From the NCBI RefSeq assembly GCF_024708915.1, contig NZ_JANJXQ010000008.1, positions 1-8,542 of the forward strand: DNA of 8,542 bases, in the 5' to 3' direction. The notes beneath the pieces are model-generated. The model saw only the letters and a list, made by a program, of their open reading frames with translations. It had not been told where the DNA came from and searched no databases. Shown in pieces: positions 1-6,384 of the stretch. Position 1 is the first letter of the stretch, and each line of letters starts with the position of its first letter. The translations under genes and the position numbers were made by a program. Origin of the DNA: Thiobacillus sp. (GTDB lineage: Bacteria; Pseudomonadota; Gammaproteobacteria; Burkholderiales; Thiobacillaceae).

Positions 1-18
1 GCTGGACTGAAATCCAGC
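1..18 (+). repeat. Hairpin in the spacer upstream of dsrL
   Basis: A perfect 6-bp inverted repeat is present: GCTGGA (1-6), loop CTGAAA (7-12), TCCAGC (13-18). It lies in the non-coding stretch before dsrL and could be longer, because the window starts at its first base. No T-run follows directly, so it does not look like a standard intrinsic terminator. It could be an mRNA processing or stabilising hairpin between the preceding gene (expected to be dsrK) and dsrL. Confidence 0.4.
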
Positions 19-58
19 GGGCTGATTGCGATTTATCTATTTTAGTTACACAGACGTT

Positions 59-63
59 AGGAG
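59..63 (+). promoter_or_regulatory. Ribosome binding site of dsrL
   Basis: AGGAG lies 7 bases before the ATG at 71. This nearly ideal Shine-Dalgarno element decides the start. The reading frame stays open upstream to a TTG at 26, but that codon has no comparable site, and the 15 extra residues it would add are not typical of the family. Confidence 0.8.
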
Positions 64-70
64 AACCAAC

Positions 71-2029
71 ATGGCTGTCACGACGAACAAAGCAAAAACC
101 GAAGGCGTTACATGGCGTCGTTATAAGGATGGCGAGTCGGACGCCGATATTCGCTCGGCACAGGACCGGATCTTCCAGTCGAGCTGGACGCACAAGTGCC
201 CGGAATACATGCTCTCCACGCCGCCTTGCCAGGGTTCCTGTCCGGCCGGTGAAGACATCCGTGGCTACCTGAATATCGCGCGCGGCATCGAGAAGCCGCC
301 CGCAGGCATGACCTGGCAGGAATATGCTTTCCGCCGCGTCACCGAAGCCAACCCCTTCCCTGGCGTGATGGGCCGTGTCTGCCCCGCGCCGTGCGAATCC
401 GGCTGTAACCGGAATATGGTTGAGGATCATGTCGGCATCAACTCGGTCGAGCATTTCATTGGCGACTGGGGCATTGAAAACAACATGGCCTACACGTCCA
501 CGGCAGCCGAGACCGGCAAGAAAGTGGCCGTCATCGGCGCCGGCCCTGCCGGCCTGGCCGCGGCCTATCAGCTGCGTCTGCGCGGCCATGGCGTGACCAT
601 TTTCGACGAACACGAAGAGCTTGGCGGCATGATGCGCTACGGCATTCCTGGCTTCCGCACCCCGCGCGAGATGCTCGATGCCGAAATCAAGCGCATCATC
701 GACCTGGGCGTTGAAACCCGCCTCAATACCCGTATCGGCTCCGATGTCAGTTTCGAGCAGATCGAAAAAGACTACGATGCGATCTTCATGGCCATGGGCG
801 CCCAGGCTGGCCGCCCGCTGCCGGTTCCCGGCGCCGAAGCGCCCAACTGCGTGACCGCCGTGGCGTTCCTGCGCGCCTTCAACGAAGGTCGTCTGCAGCA
901 CGTCGGTAACCGCGTGGTGGTCATCGGCGGTGGCGACACCTCGATTGACGTGGCAACCGTTGCCCGTCGTCTTGGCAATGTGACCAAGTCCGGTACCCAT
1001 GACGACCGTCCGGAAGCCGTGATCTCCGGTCATATGGCGCAGGACGTGGCTGCCATTTCTGCCCGCGAAGGCGCAGAAGTGGTGCTGGTCTCCCGTGCCA
1101 CCATCGACAAGATGGCTGCCAACAAGCACGAAGTCGAACATGCCCAGCAGGAAGGCATCGAAATCATCGGCGGCGTGACCCCGGTTGCCGTGGTCGTCGA
1201 CGCGAACGGCCGTGCCACCGCGCTGCGCGTGGCCGACTTCGTGTTGGAGGGCAAGGAAACCAAGATCGTCGAAGGCACCGAGCGCGACCTGCCGGCCGAC
1301 CTGATCGTGTCCGCTATTGGCCAGGGCGTCGACTTCACCGGCCTTGAGCAGTTCAACAACAACAATGGTCTGATGAAGGCCGACAAGAACTACCGCTTCC
1401 CCGGCAAGGAGCACATCTTCGTTGGCGGCGACGTGCTGCGTCCGCACCTGCTGACCACCGCGATCGGTCATGCGTCCATCGCTGTCGACGGCATCGATGC
1501 CTTCCTCAAGGGAAGGGAGCTCGACAAGCGTCCGAAAGTGGACGTTCACCACTTCGACGAAATCCGCAAGTGGCTCGAAACCGGCCACGAGTATAGCGAA
1601 ATTCACGGCGGCGTCTGGGGCACCTCGGAGCGCAAGGATATCCTGCACAACTTCGAAGACCGTTCGGCGCGCCACATCATTCCGCACGACGACCTGTTCC
1701 TCGGCCATTTCCCCAACGTCGCGCGCAACATCCGCGAAGTGACCGTGCTTGACAAGCAAGGCGCGCTCGGCAACTTCGAAGAGCGTCTGCATGCACTGTC
1801 CGACAAGGAAGTCGTGGATGAGGCCAAGCGCTGCATGTCCTGCGGCCAGTGCTTCGAATGCGACAACTGTGTGGTCTACTGCCCGCAGACCGCCGTGTTC
1901 AAGGTCAAGAAGAAAGACAACCCGACTGTCGGCCGTTACGTCGACACCGACTACGCCAAGTGCATCGGCTGCCACATTTGTGCCGACGTCTGCCCGACCG
2001 GCTACATCATCATGGGTATGGGCGACTAA
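71..2029 (+). CDS. dsrL: DsrL, iron-sulfur flavoprotein NAD(P)H:acceptor oxidoreductase of the Dsr sulfur-oxidation pathway
   Basis: This 652-residue cytoplasmic protein resembles the small subunit of glutamate synthase (GltD) with a C-terminal ferredoxin domain. The N-terminal iron-sulfur region has C43, C53, C57, C104, C108 and C112. The FAD-binding GAGPAG is at 156-161 and a second dinucleotide (NAD(P)H) motif GGGDTS at 286-291. The C-terminal ferredoxin region has C594/C597/C600/C604 and C631/C634/C637/C641, plus extra cysteines C588 and C591. Family knowledge: in sulfur oxidizers DsrL associates with reverse-type DsrAB and passes electrons released by sulfur oxidation to NAD(P)+. The identification rests on this architecture together with dsrJOPNR following at once; alone it could be taken for a GltD-like oxidoreductase. 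It ends 3 bases before dsrJ, consistent with cotranscription. Whether NAD or NADP is preferred cannot be read from the sequence by eye. Confidence 0.93.
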   Translation: MAVTTNKAKTEGVTWRRYKDGESDADIRSAQDRIFQSSWTHKCPEYMLSTPPCQGSCPAGEDIRGYLNIARGIEKPPAGMTWQEYAFRRVTEANPFPGVMGRVCPAPCESGCNRNMVEDHVGINSVEHFIGDWGIENNMAYTSTAAETGKKVAVIGAGPAGLAAAYQLRLRGHGVTIFDEHEELGGMMRYGIPGFRTPREMLDAEIKRIIDLGVETRLNTRIGSDVSFEQIEKDYDAIFMAMGAQAGRPLPVPGAEAPNCVTAVAFLRAFNEGRLQHVGNRVVVIGGGDTSIDVATVARRLGNVTKSGTHDDRPEAVISGHMAQDVAAISAREGAEVVLVSRATIDKMAANKHEVEHAQQEGIEIIGGVTPVAVVVDANGRATALRVADFVLEGKETKIVEGTERDLPADLIVSAIGQGVDFTGLEQFNNNNGLMKADKNYRFPGKEHIFVGGDVLRPHLLTTAIGHASIAVDGIDAFLKGRELDKRPKVDVHHFDEIRKWLETGHEYSEIHGGVWGTSERKDILHNFEDRSARHIIPHDDLFLGHFPNVARNIREVTVLDKQGALGNFEERLHALSDKEVVDEAKRCMSCGQCFECDNCVVYCPQTAVFKVKKKDNPTVGRYVDTDYAKCIGCHICADVCPTGYIIMGMGD

Positions 2030-2032
2030 ACC

Positions 2033-2521
2033 ATGGCAGGCAAGATGAAACGTCTGCTGGCGCTGGGTGCGGTGGTGCTGACGACCGCGGCCCTGGCCTG
2101 GGCCGGGTCCGAAGCCCAGCCCAAGGCCGAGGGCGAGCCCAGGCCGTGGATTACGAAGGCTGAGCAGTGTGTGGAACCAACCGACTACATGCGGCGCAAT
2201 CACATGAAGGTGCTGAATCACCACCGCGATGAAACGGTGATTGAAGGTATCCGTACCAAGAAATACAGCCTCAAGGAATGCATCAATTGCCATGCCAGCG
2301 AAAAGACGGGCAGCGTTGCCGCCGCCAAGGACGATTTTTGCGTGAGCTGCCATAGTTATGCCGCGGTAAAGATCGACTGCTTCGATTGTCATTCCACCAA
2401 GCCGCAAGGCTCGATGGCGATGCATCCGTTGAATGCTGAAACCGCACACTACAAGCACAAGCTTGCCGCCCAGACGACAAGCAAGGTCAGTGCAGAAGAG
2501 ATGGCTGGGGTTGCCCAATGA
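2033..2521 (+). CDS. dsrJ: DsrJ, periplasmic triheme cytochrome c of the DsrMKJOP complex
   Basis: This is a 162-residue protein with an N-terminal hydrophobic signal or anchor segment (about residues 5-24) and three c-type heme attachment motifs: CINCH (83-87), CVSCH (103-107) and CFDCH (116-120). C46, before the first heme motif, matches the cysteine reported as an unusual distal heme ligand in Allochromatium vinosum DsrJ. Several histidines (H57, H63, H64, H131, H139, H142) and methionines (M53, M58, M128, M130) could supply other axial ligands. It acts on the periplasmic side and is thought to exchange electrons with DsrO and DsrP, possibly with a sulfur-substrate role. The start at 2033 has only a weak ribosome binding site and may rely on coupling to dsrL. 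An alternative ATG at 2045 (M5) would give a neater signal peptide. The gene overlaps dsrO by 4 bases. Confidence 0.93.
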   Translation: MAGKMKRLLALGAVVLTTAALAWAGSEAQPKAEGEPRPWITKAEQCVEPTDYMRRNHMKVLNHHRDETVIEGIRTKKYSLKECINCHASEKTGSVAAAKDDFCVSCHSYAAVKIDCFDCHSTKPQGSMAMHPLNAETAHYKHKLAAQTTSKVSAEEMAGVAQ

Positions 2522-3297
2522 GCGATATGAAACCGAGGTCTGATTCCACGCCCGCATCGCCCGAGCGCCGCCGCTTTGTCAGCGCCGCCACGGCGACCGC
2601 AGCGGGTCTGGCCATTGCTCCCGGCGTGATGTTGTACGAAGTGGCTCACGGCCGTGCTGAAGATCAGGCCGCCAGCAGCGCCGTGCGCTGGGGCATGCTG
2701 GTCGACGCCACCAAGTGCGCCAGCGGCTGCAATGATTGCGTGAGCGCGTGCAGCACCGAAAATGGCTGGACGCCGGTGGCGGAAAGCAAGCATCCAAGGC
2801 AGGCGCCGCAGTGGATACGCAAGCTGGAACTACAGGATCCGCTGACGCAGATGGAGACCAATCTGCCGATGATGTGCCAGCACTGCGCCGAGCCGCCGTG
2901 CGTGGACGTCTGTCCGACCGGCGCCTCGTTCAAGCGCGCCGACGGCATCGTGCTGGTCAACCGCCACACCTGCATCGGCTGCCGCTACTGCATGATGGCC
3001 TGCCCCTACAAGGCGCGTTCACTGGTGCACGAGCCGTTGAACGACACCCAGAAGGCGGATGTGCCGCGCGGCATTGGTTGCGTCGAGGCCTGTACCTTCT
3101 GCGTGCAGAAGGTGGACCGCGGCGACGGCAACACCGCGTGCGCCGAGGCCTGCACCGCCGCAGGACACAATGCCCTGCTGTTCGGCGACATGAACGACCC
3201 CGAGAGCGAGATCTCAAGGCGCCTGCGCGAACTGCCGACCAAGCAGGTGCGGGCCGACCTGAATCTCAACCTCGGCGTTCGCTATCACGGAATCTAA
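2518..3297 (+). CDS. dsrO: DsrO, Tat-exported periplasmic ferredoxin-like iron-sulfur protein
   Basis: This is a 259-residue protein with a twin-arginine signal: RRRFVSA at 17-23, then a hydrophobic stretch to about residue 40. The folded, cofactor-loaded protein is therefore expected to be exported. Cysteines fall in four groups: C67/C71/C74/C78, C120/C123/C128/C132, C152/C155/C158/C162, and C188/C192/C195 with C208/C212. This is the pattern of the DmsB/NrfC/HybA family, with enough ligands for about four [4Fe-4S] clusters. In the DsrMKJOP complex it is proposed to relay electrons between the cytochrome DsrJ and the membrane protein DsrP. Translation is probably coupled to dsrJ through the ATGA overlap at 2518-2521; another ATG lies at 2527. 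Generic NrfC-like proteins share these motifs, so the specific name comes from the neighbours. Confidence 0.92.
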   Translation: MSDMKPRSDSTPASPERRRFVSAATATAAGLAIAPGVMLYEVAHGRAEDQAASSAVRWGMLVDATKCASGCNDCVSACSTENGWTPVAESKHPRQAPQWIRKLELQDPLTQMETNLPMMCQHCAEPPCVDVCPTGASFKRADGIVLVNRHTCIGCRYCMMACPYKARSLVHEPLNDTQKADVPRGIGCVEACTFCVQKVDRGDGNTACAEACTAAGHNALLFGDMNDPESEISRRLRELPTKQVRADLNLNLGVRYHGI

Positions 3298-3303
3298 ATC
3301 AAC

Positions 3304-4506
3304 ATGGCAAGCATTACTTTCCGCGAAGTAGAAGGCAGCAGCCCCAAGTACTGGATGCTGCTCGGATTCTTTGGCCTGTTCGTGCTGTTCGGCGCATTGG
3401 CCTGGAACTACATGCATCACCACGGCCACGTCGTGACCGGCATGGACAACCAGATCGTCTGGGGGCTGCCGCATGTGTTCGCCGTGTTCCTGATCGTCGC
3501 CGCCTCCGGTGCGCTCAACGTCGCCTCGATTGCCTCGGTGTTCAACAAACCGATGTACAAGCCGCTGGCGCCGCTGTCGGCGGTCCTGTCGCTGGCGCTA
3601 TTGCTGGGCGGCCTGTTGGTGCTGGTGCTTGACCTGGGCCGTTCCGACCGCCTGATCGTGGCGATGACGAACTTCAACTTCAAGTCGATGTTCACCTGGA
3701 ACGTGTTCCTGTATTCCGGCTTCTTTGTGCTGGTGGGCATTTATCTGTGGACCATGCTGGACCGCAGCGTCAAGTCCTGGTCCAAGGCGGCGGGCACCGC
3801 GGCCTTCATCTGGCGCCTGACGCTGACGACCGGTACCGGCTCGCTGTTCGGCTTCCTGGTTGCGCGCGAACTGTACGGCACCGCCATGCTGGCGCCGATG
3901 TTCATCATCATGTCGTTTGCCTACGGCCTGGCGATCTACCTGATGGTGCTGGCCGCAGCCTATGCCTGGACCGGCCGCGCGCTGGGCGACGCCGTGATGA
4001 TGCGCCTGAAGACCCTGCTCGCGGTGTTCGTCGCGGCGGTGCTGTATTTCGTCGTCGTCCAGCACATGACCAGTCTCTATTTCACCAAGTTCCACGCGGT
4101 GGAAGCCTTCATCCTGCGTGATGGCGGTAGCCTGACCACGCTGTTCTGGCTGGGGCAGATCGTCATCGGTTGTGTGGTCCCGCTGGTGATCCTGCTGAGC
4201 AGTCTGGGCAAACAGCGTACGTGGATCATGATTGCCTGCGGTCTCGTCATTCTGGGCGGCGTCGCACAGATGTATGTCACCATCATCGGCGCCCAGGCCT
4301 ATCCGCTGGACATGTTCCCCGGCCTGAGCGAAAAGAGCAGCTTCTTTGACGGCGAGATTCATACCTACGCGCCCAGCATGCCCGAACTCTTCCTCGGTCT
4401 GGGCGGGGTGGCGATCGCTTTGCTGGCCACCACCTTCGCGGTCAAGGTGCTGCGCCTGCTGCCAGCCAGCCTGGACGACGCCAGCGTCGCCAAGCTGGAA
4501 CATTGA
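3304..4506 (+). CDS. dsrP: DsrP, NrfD-family integral membrane subunit of the DsrMKJOP complex
   Basis: This is a 400-residue, highly hydrophobic protein in which I count about ten membrane helices, beginning near residues 17, 55, 82, 120, 157, 195, 235, 278, 300 and 360. Ten helices fit the NrfD/HybB/DsrP group. Family knowledge: NrfD-type subunits have a quinone site and pair with a ferredoxin-like partner, here DsrO, to link periplasmic redox chemistry with the quinone pool. Histidines near the first helix (M-H-H-H-G-H, about 38-42) and in helix 7 (VVVQHM) are candidates for heme or quinone contact, which is inference. The gene starts 6 bases after dsrO with only a weak ribosome binding site. 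It is followed by an atypically long 136-base spacer before dsrN. Confidence 0.9.
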   Translation: MASITFREVEGSSPKYWMLLGFFGLFVLFGALAWNYMHHHGHVVTGMDNQIVWGLPHVFAVFLIVAASGALNVASIASVFNKPMYKPLAPLSAVLSLALLLGGLLVLVLDLGRSDRLIVAMTNFNFKSMFTWNVFLYSGFFVLVGIYLWTMLDRSVKSWSKAAGTAAFIWRLTLTTGTGSLFGFLVARELYGTAMLAPMFIIMSFAYGLAIYLMVLAAAYAWTGRALGDAVMMRLKTLLAVFVAAVLYFVVVQHMTSLYFTKFHAVEAFILRDGGSLTTLFWLGQIVIGCVVPLVILLSSLGKQRTWIMIACGLVILGGVAQMYVTIIGAQAYPLDMFPGLSEKSSFFDGEIHTYAPSMPELFLGLGGVAIALLATTFAVKVLRLLPASLDDASVAKLEH

Positions 4507-4514
4507 TCGCATAG

Positions 4515-4538
4515 CCTGCCAGGCGGCAGCCTGGCAGG
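4515..4538 (+). repeat. Perfect 10-bp hairpin after dsrP
   Basis: CCTGCCAGGC (4515-4524) and GCCTGGCAGG (4529-4538) pair without mismatch around the tetraloop GGCA. It begins 8 bases after the dsrP stop. No T-run follows, so a rho-independent terminator is unlikely. It may protect the 3' end of an upstream dsr mRNA segment or form the first helix of a structured dsrN leader. Confidence 0.75.
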
Positions 4539-4580
4539 GGATCGTCAGGCATGAACCGGCAAGCCACATCAAACGATTCC
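4538..4580 (+). repeat. Second leader stem with a 27-base loop
   Basis: GGGATCGT (4538-4545) pairs with ACGATTCC (4573-4580) over 8 positions, one of them a G-U wobble. Base 4538 is shared with the preceding hairpin, so 7 bp form if both are present. The loop contains GGC (4548-4550) and GCC (4563-4565), which could extend the helix internally. Preservation of pairing through a wobble is suggestive but not proof of a selected RNA fold. Confidence 0.45.
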
Positions 4581-4589
4581 ACCAGCGCG

Positions 4590-4603
4590 GGGCAGCGATG
4601 CCC
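4590..4603 (+). repeat. GNRA-tetraloop hairpin
   Basis: GGGCA (4590-4594) and TGCCC (4599-4603) flank GCGA, a member of the stable GNRA tetraloop class common in structured RNAs. A G-U pair (4589/4604) can be added. The hairpin is short, but its loop type and position in an otherwise paired leader support a folded RNA. The ATG at 4598 of a possible 12-codon leader peptide lies inside it. Confidence 0.45.
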
Positions 4604-4636
4604 TACAAGAGGACTCCGGCTTTCCATGAGGTCTAA
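4598..4636 (+). CDS. Possible 12-codon leader peptide before dsrN
   Basis: An ATG at 4598 opens a short frame, MPYKRTPAFHEV, ending with TAA at 4634-4636, seven bases before the dsrN start. Its only ribosome-binding candidate is the G-run at 4589-4592, and its ATG overlaps the GNRA hairpin. No unusual run of one amino acid suggests classical attenuation. It may be chance, and is listed because ribosomes translating it would cross the competing hairpins at the dsrN start. Confidence 0.15.
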   Translation: MPYKRTPAFHEV

Positions 4637-4645
4637 AGCCTCATG
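4618..4645 (+). promoter_or_regulatory. Two mutually exclusive hairpins over the dsrN start codon
   Basis: Stem A pairs GGCTTT (4618-4623) with AAAGCC (4635-4640), leaving the likely Shine-Dalgarno GAGG (4628-4631) in its loop and the ATG (4643-4645) free. Stem B pairs CATGAGG (4625-4631) with CCTCATG (4639-4645), burying both the Shine-Dalgarno and the ATG. Both are perfect and compete for bases 4639-4640, so they cannot form fully together. This is the layout of a translational on/off switch. The pairing is seen directly; the switching is inference. Confidence 0.5.
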
Positions 4646-4646
4646 A
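4626..4646 (+). CDS. Possible 6-codon upstream ORF overlapping the dsrN start
   Basis: ATG at 4626 reads M-R-S-K-A-S and stops at TGA 4644-4646, which overlaps the dsrN ATG as ATGA. A strong ribosome-binding sequence, AAGAGGA (4607-4613), lies 12 bases upstream, somewhat far. Termination here could allow re-initiation at dsrN and would melt the start-codon hairpin. The frame is so short that chance is a real alternative. Confidence 0.2.
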   Translation: MRSKAS

Positions 4647-6025
4647 AAAATCGCATGCCTCGCGTCTTCATTTCTGCCGCGCATAAATCGTCGGGCAAAA
4701 CCACGCTTACCCTAGGCCTGTGCGCCGCATTGCATGCGCGTGGCCACGCGGTGCAGCCTTTCAAGAAAGGCCCCGATTACATCGATCCGCTGTGGCTGGG
4801 AATGGCGGCGCAGCGCCCCTGCTACAACCTCGATTTCCACATGATGCGGCGCGACGAGATCGAGCAGCAGTTCGCCCGCGCTGCAGCCGGCGCCCGCATC
4901 AGCCTGATCGAAGGCAACAAGGGCCTGTACGACGGCCTCGATCTCGACGGCAGCAACAGCAATGCGGCACTGGCCAAACTGCTCGGCGCGCCGGTGGTGC
5001 TGGTGATCGACGCGCGCGGCATGACGCGCGGCGTGGCGCCGCTGATCCTGGGCTACCAGGCGTTCGACCGGGGGATACATATCGCCGGCGTCATCTTCAA
5101 CAACCTTGGCGGCAGCCGCCACGAATCCAAGCTGCGCGCGGTGGTCGAACATTACACCGACGTCGAGGTGATCGGCGCGGTACAGCATGACGCCAGCATG
5201 CAGATCGCCGAGCGCCATCTGGGGCTGGTGCCGGCCAACGAACAGGACGCTGCGCGCGCGCGGATTCAACACGTCGGCGAACGCGTGGCGGCGCAGGTCG
5301 ATCTTGATCGGCTGCTGGCGATTGCCGACAGCGCGCCCGAACTGGATGTTCCGCTGGCAGCCGAAGCGGCAGCGCCCGCCGAGCGCGTGCGCATCGGCAT
5401 TGCGCACGACCAGGCTTTCGGTTTTTATTACAGCGAAGATATCGACAGCCTGCGCGCCGCCAATGCCGAACTGGTCGACATCGACACCCTGCGCGCACAG
5501 GCCCTGCCCGAGGTGGACGGCCTCATCATCGGCGGCGGCTTTCCCGAAATGTTCATGGTGGAACTCGAAGCCAATACGGCCTTGCGTGGCAGCGTCCGCA
5601 ACGCCATCGAAGGCGGGCTGCCGACCTATGCGGAATGCGGCGGACTGATGTATCTGTCGAAAAGCCTCGACTGGCAGGGGCGGACGTGCGAGATGGTCGG
5701 CGTGGTGCCGGGCAATACCGTGATGCACGAGCGTCCGGTCGGGCGCGGCTATGCGCGCCTGCAGCCGACCGGCGAGGACCGCTGGCAGGAAACGGCCGCC
5801 ATTCCGGCGCACGAATTTCATTATTCGAGCCTGGAAAATCTGCCCGCCGACTCCCTATACGCCTACCAGGTGCAGCGCGGCCACGGCATCGACGGCAAGC
5901 ATGACGGCTATCAGCAACACAATCTGCTGGCCGCCTATGTGCATCGCCGGGGCAGCGGCGCGCAGGGCTGGATCGTCCCGTTTTTGAACCAGGTGCGTGC
6001 GCACAAGGCGCGCGCTGCCGCCTAA
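4643..6025 (+). CDS. dsrN: DsrN, CbiA/CobB-type glutamine-dependent amidase, probably siroheme to siroamide
   Basis: This 460-residue homologue of cobyrinic acid a,c-diamide synthase has an N-terminal ATP-binding domain with a P-loop (H14-K-S-S-G-K-T-T21). It carries D45-Y46 and E90...D97, positions that in Salmonella CbiA, as I recall, shape substrate binding. The C-terminal class I glutamine amidotransferase domain has GGGFPE (297-302), the catalytic cysteine C332 in YAECGG, and H390-E-F-H393. In dsr clusters this enzyme is thought to amidate siroheme to the siroamide used by DsrAB. The adjacent cysG, making siroheme, and the absence of other cobalamin genes support that reading, but cobyrinate amidation cannot be excluded. 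The start at 4643 is chosen for GAGG 11 bases upstream; M5 (4655) is an alternative. It is preceded by a structured leader. Confidence 0.9.
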   Translation: MKNRMPRVFISAAHKSSGKTTLTLGLCAALHARGHAVQPFKKGPDYIDPLWLGMAAQRPCYNLDFHMMRRDEIEQQFARAAAGARISLIEGNKGLYDGLDLDGSNSNAALAKLLGAPVVLVIDARGMTRGVAPLILGYQAFDRGIHIAGVIFNNLGGSRHESKLRAVVEHYTDVEVIGAVQHDASMQIAERHLGLVPANEQDAARARIQHVGERVAAQVDLDRLLAIADSAPELDVPLAAEAAAPAERVRIGIAHDQAFGFYYSEDIDSLRAANAELVDIDTLRAQALPEVDGLIIGGGFPEMFMVELEANTALRGSVRNAIEGGLPTYAECGGLMYLSKSLDWQGRTCEMVGVVPGNTVMHERPVGRGYARLQPTGEDRWQETAAIPAHEFHYSSLENLPADSLYAYQVQRGHGIDGKHDGYQQHNLLAAYVHRRGSGAQGWIVPFLNQVRAHKARAAA

Positions 6026-6031
6026 CTTTGT

Positions 6032-6036
6032 AAGGA
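6032..6036 (+). promoter_or_regulatory. Ribosome binding site of dsrR
   Basis: AAGGA lies 7 bases before the ATG at 6044, in the 18-base gap after dsrN. It is one of only two clear Shine-Dalgarno sites in the cluster (the other is dsrL), suggesting independent, efficient initiation of dsrR. Confidence 0.75.
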
Positions 6037-6043
6037 CCCGCCC

Positions 6044-6379
6044 ATGATCAAGATTACTGATGCCGCCGCCGCGCAGATTCGCGTCGCCAACAACAATCCC
6101 GACGTGTTCGAGATGATCCTGCGTATCGCCGCCTACCAGGAGGACGACGGCAGCGTGAACTACGGCATGGGCTTCGACATCGAACGCGAAGCCGACGAGC
6201 ACCTCATCGTCAATGGCATCGCAATCCTGATCGCGGCCTCGAGCACGCCCTATCTGCAGGGCGTGACACTCGATTTCGTCGAAATGAGCCCGGGCGACCT
6301 GCGCTTCATCTTCATCCCGCCCTATTCAGCAGAAGACGGGCCCGCCGAGCCGGGCGACGACGCTGCAGCCGCCGAGTAA
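6044..6379 (+). CDS. dsrR: DsrR, cysteine-free A-type (IscA-like) protein
   Basis: This 111-residue protein has the A-type iron-sulfur carrier fold: it begins with I-K-I-T-D-A-A, like the I-x-L-T-x-x-A opening of IscA/SufA/ErpA, and has a P-Y-L-x-G-V-T-L-D-F core near residues 69-78. It contains no cysteine at all, so the three cluster-binding cysteines of IscA are missing. This is the known hallmark of DsrR, for which a post-transcriptional role in dsr expression rather than cluster delivery was proposed in A. vinosum. The C-terminus is acidic and alanine-rich (about 95-111). It sits between dsrN and cysG with gaps of 18 and 5 bases, as expected in one transcript. Without the neighbours it would be called only a HesB/IscA-domain protein. 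Confidence 0.88.
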   Translation: MIKITDAAAAQIRVANNNPDVFEMILRIAAYQEDDGSVNYGMGFDIEREADEHLIVNGIAILIAASSTPYLQGVTLDFVEMSPGDLRFIFIPPYSAEDGPAEPGDDAAAAE

Positions 6380-6384
6380 ACCCC

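Larger units (their letters stand above)
4507..4642 (+). promoter_or_regulatory. Structured dsrN leader, candidate cis-regulatory RNA
   Basis: This 136-base spacer lies in a cluster where all other dsr spacers are 18 bases or less, and it is dense in inverted repeats. In order they are a 10-bp hairpin (4515-4538), an 8-bp stem closing a 27-base loop (4538-4580), a GNRA-capped hairpin (4590-4603), and two competing hairpins at the dsrN start (4618-4640 and 4625-4645). I found no good match to the cobalamin riboswitch core: the 11 bases AGGACTCCGGC (4610-4620) resemble the end of a B12 box, but the rest is missing. It may be an unrecognised riboswitch or leader, an mRNA processing site, or an attenuating element between the electron-transfer genes and the cofactor genes. 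The function is inference. Confidence 0.45.

Noticed and set aside
26..70. N-terminal extension of dsrL from the TTG at 26
   Set aside because: ATG 71 has AGGAG at ideal spacing, and the extra 15 residues look unrelated to the family.
4515..4538. Rho-independent terminator after dsrP
   Set aside because: The stem is strong, but GGGATCG follows instead of a T-run, so a standard intrinsic terminator is not supported.
3598..4572. 324-codon minus-strand frame opposite dsrP
   Set aside because: It is rich in H, Q, E and D, as expected for the reverse complement of a hydrophobic membrane protein gene. It has no domain or plausible start context.
4507..4642. Cobalamin riboswitch upstream of a CbiA-family gene
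   Set aside because: Only an 11-base partial resemblance to the B12 box end (4610-4620) is present. The GCCACTG and CCCGC core elements and their spacing are missing.
4712..5821. 369-codon open frame on the minus strand opposite dsrN
   Set aside because: It is a shadow of high-GC coding sequence: it mirrors dsrN, has no ribosome binding site I could see and no recognisable domain.
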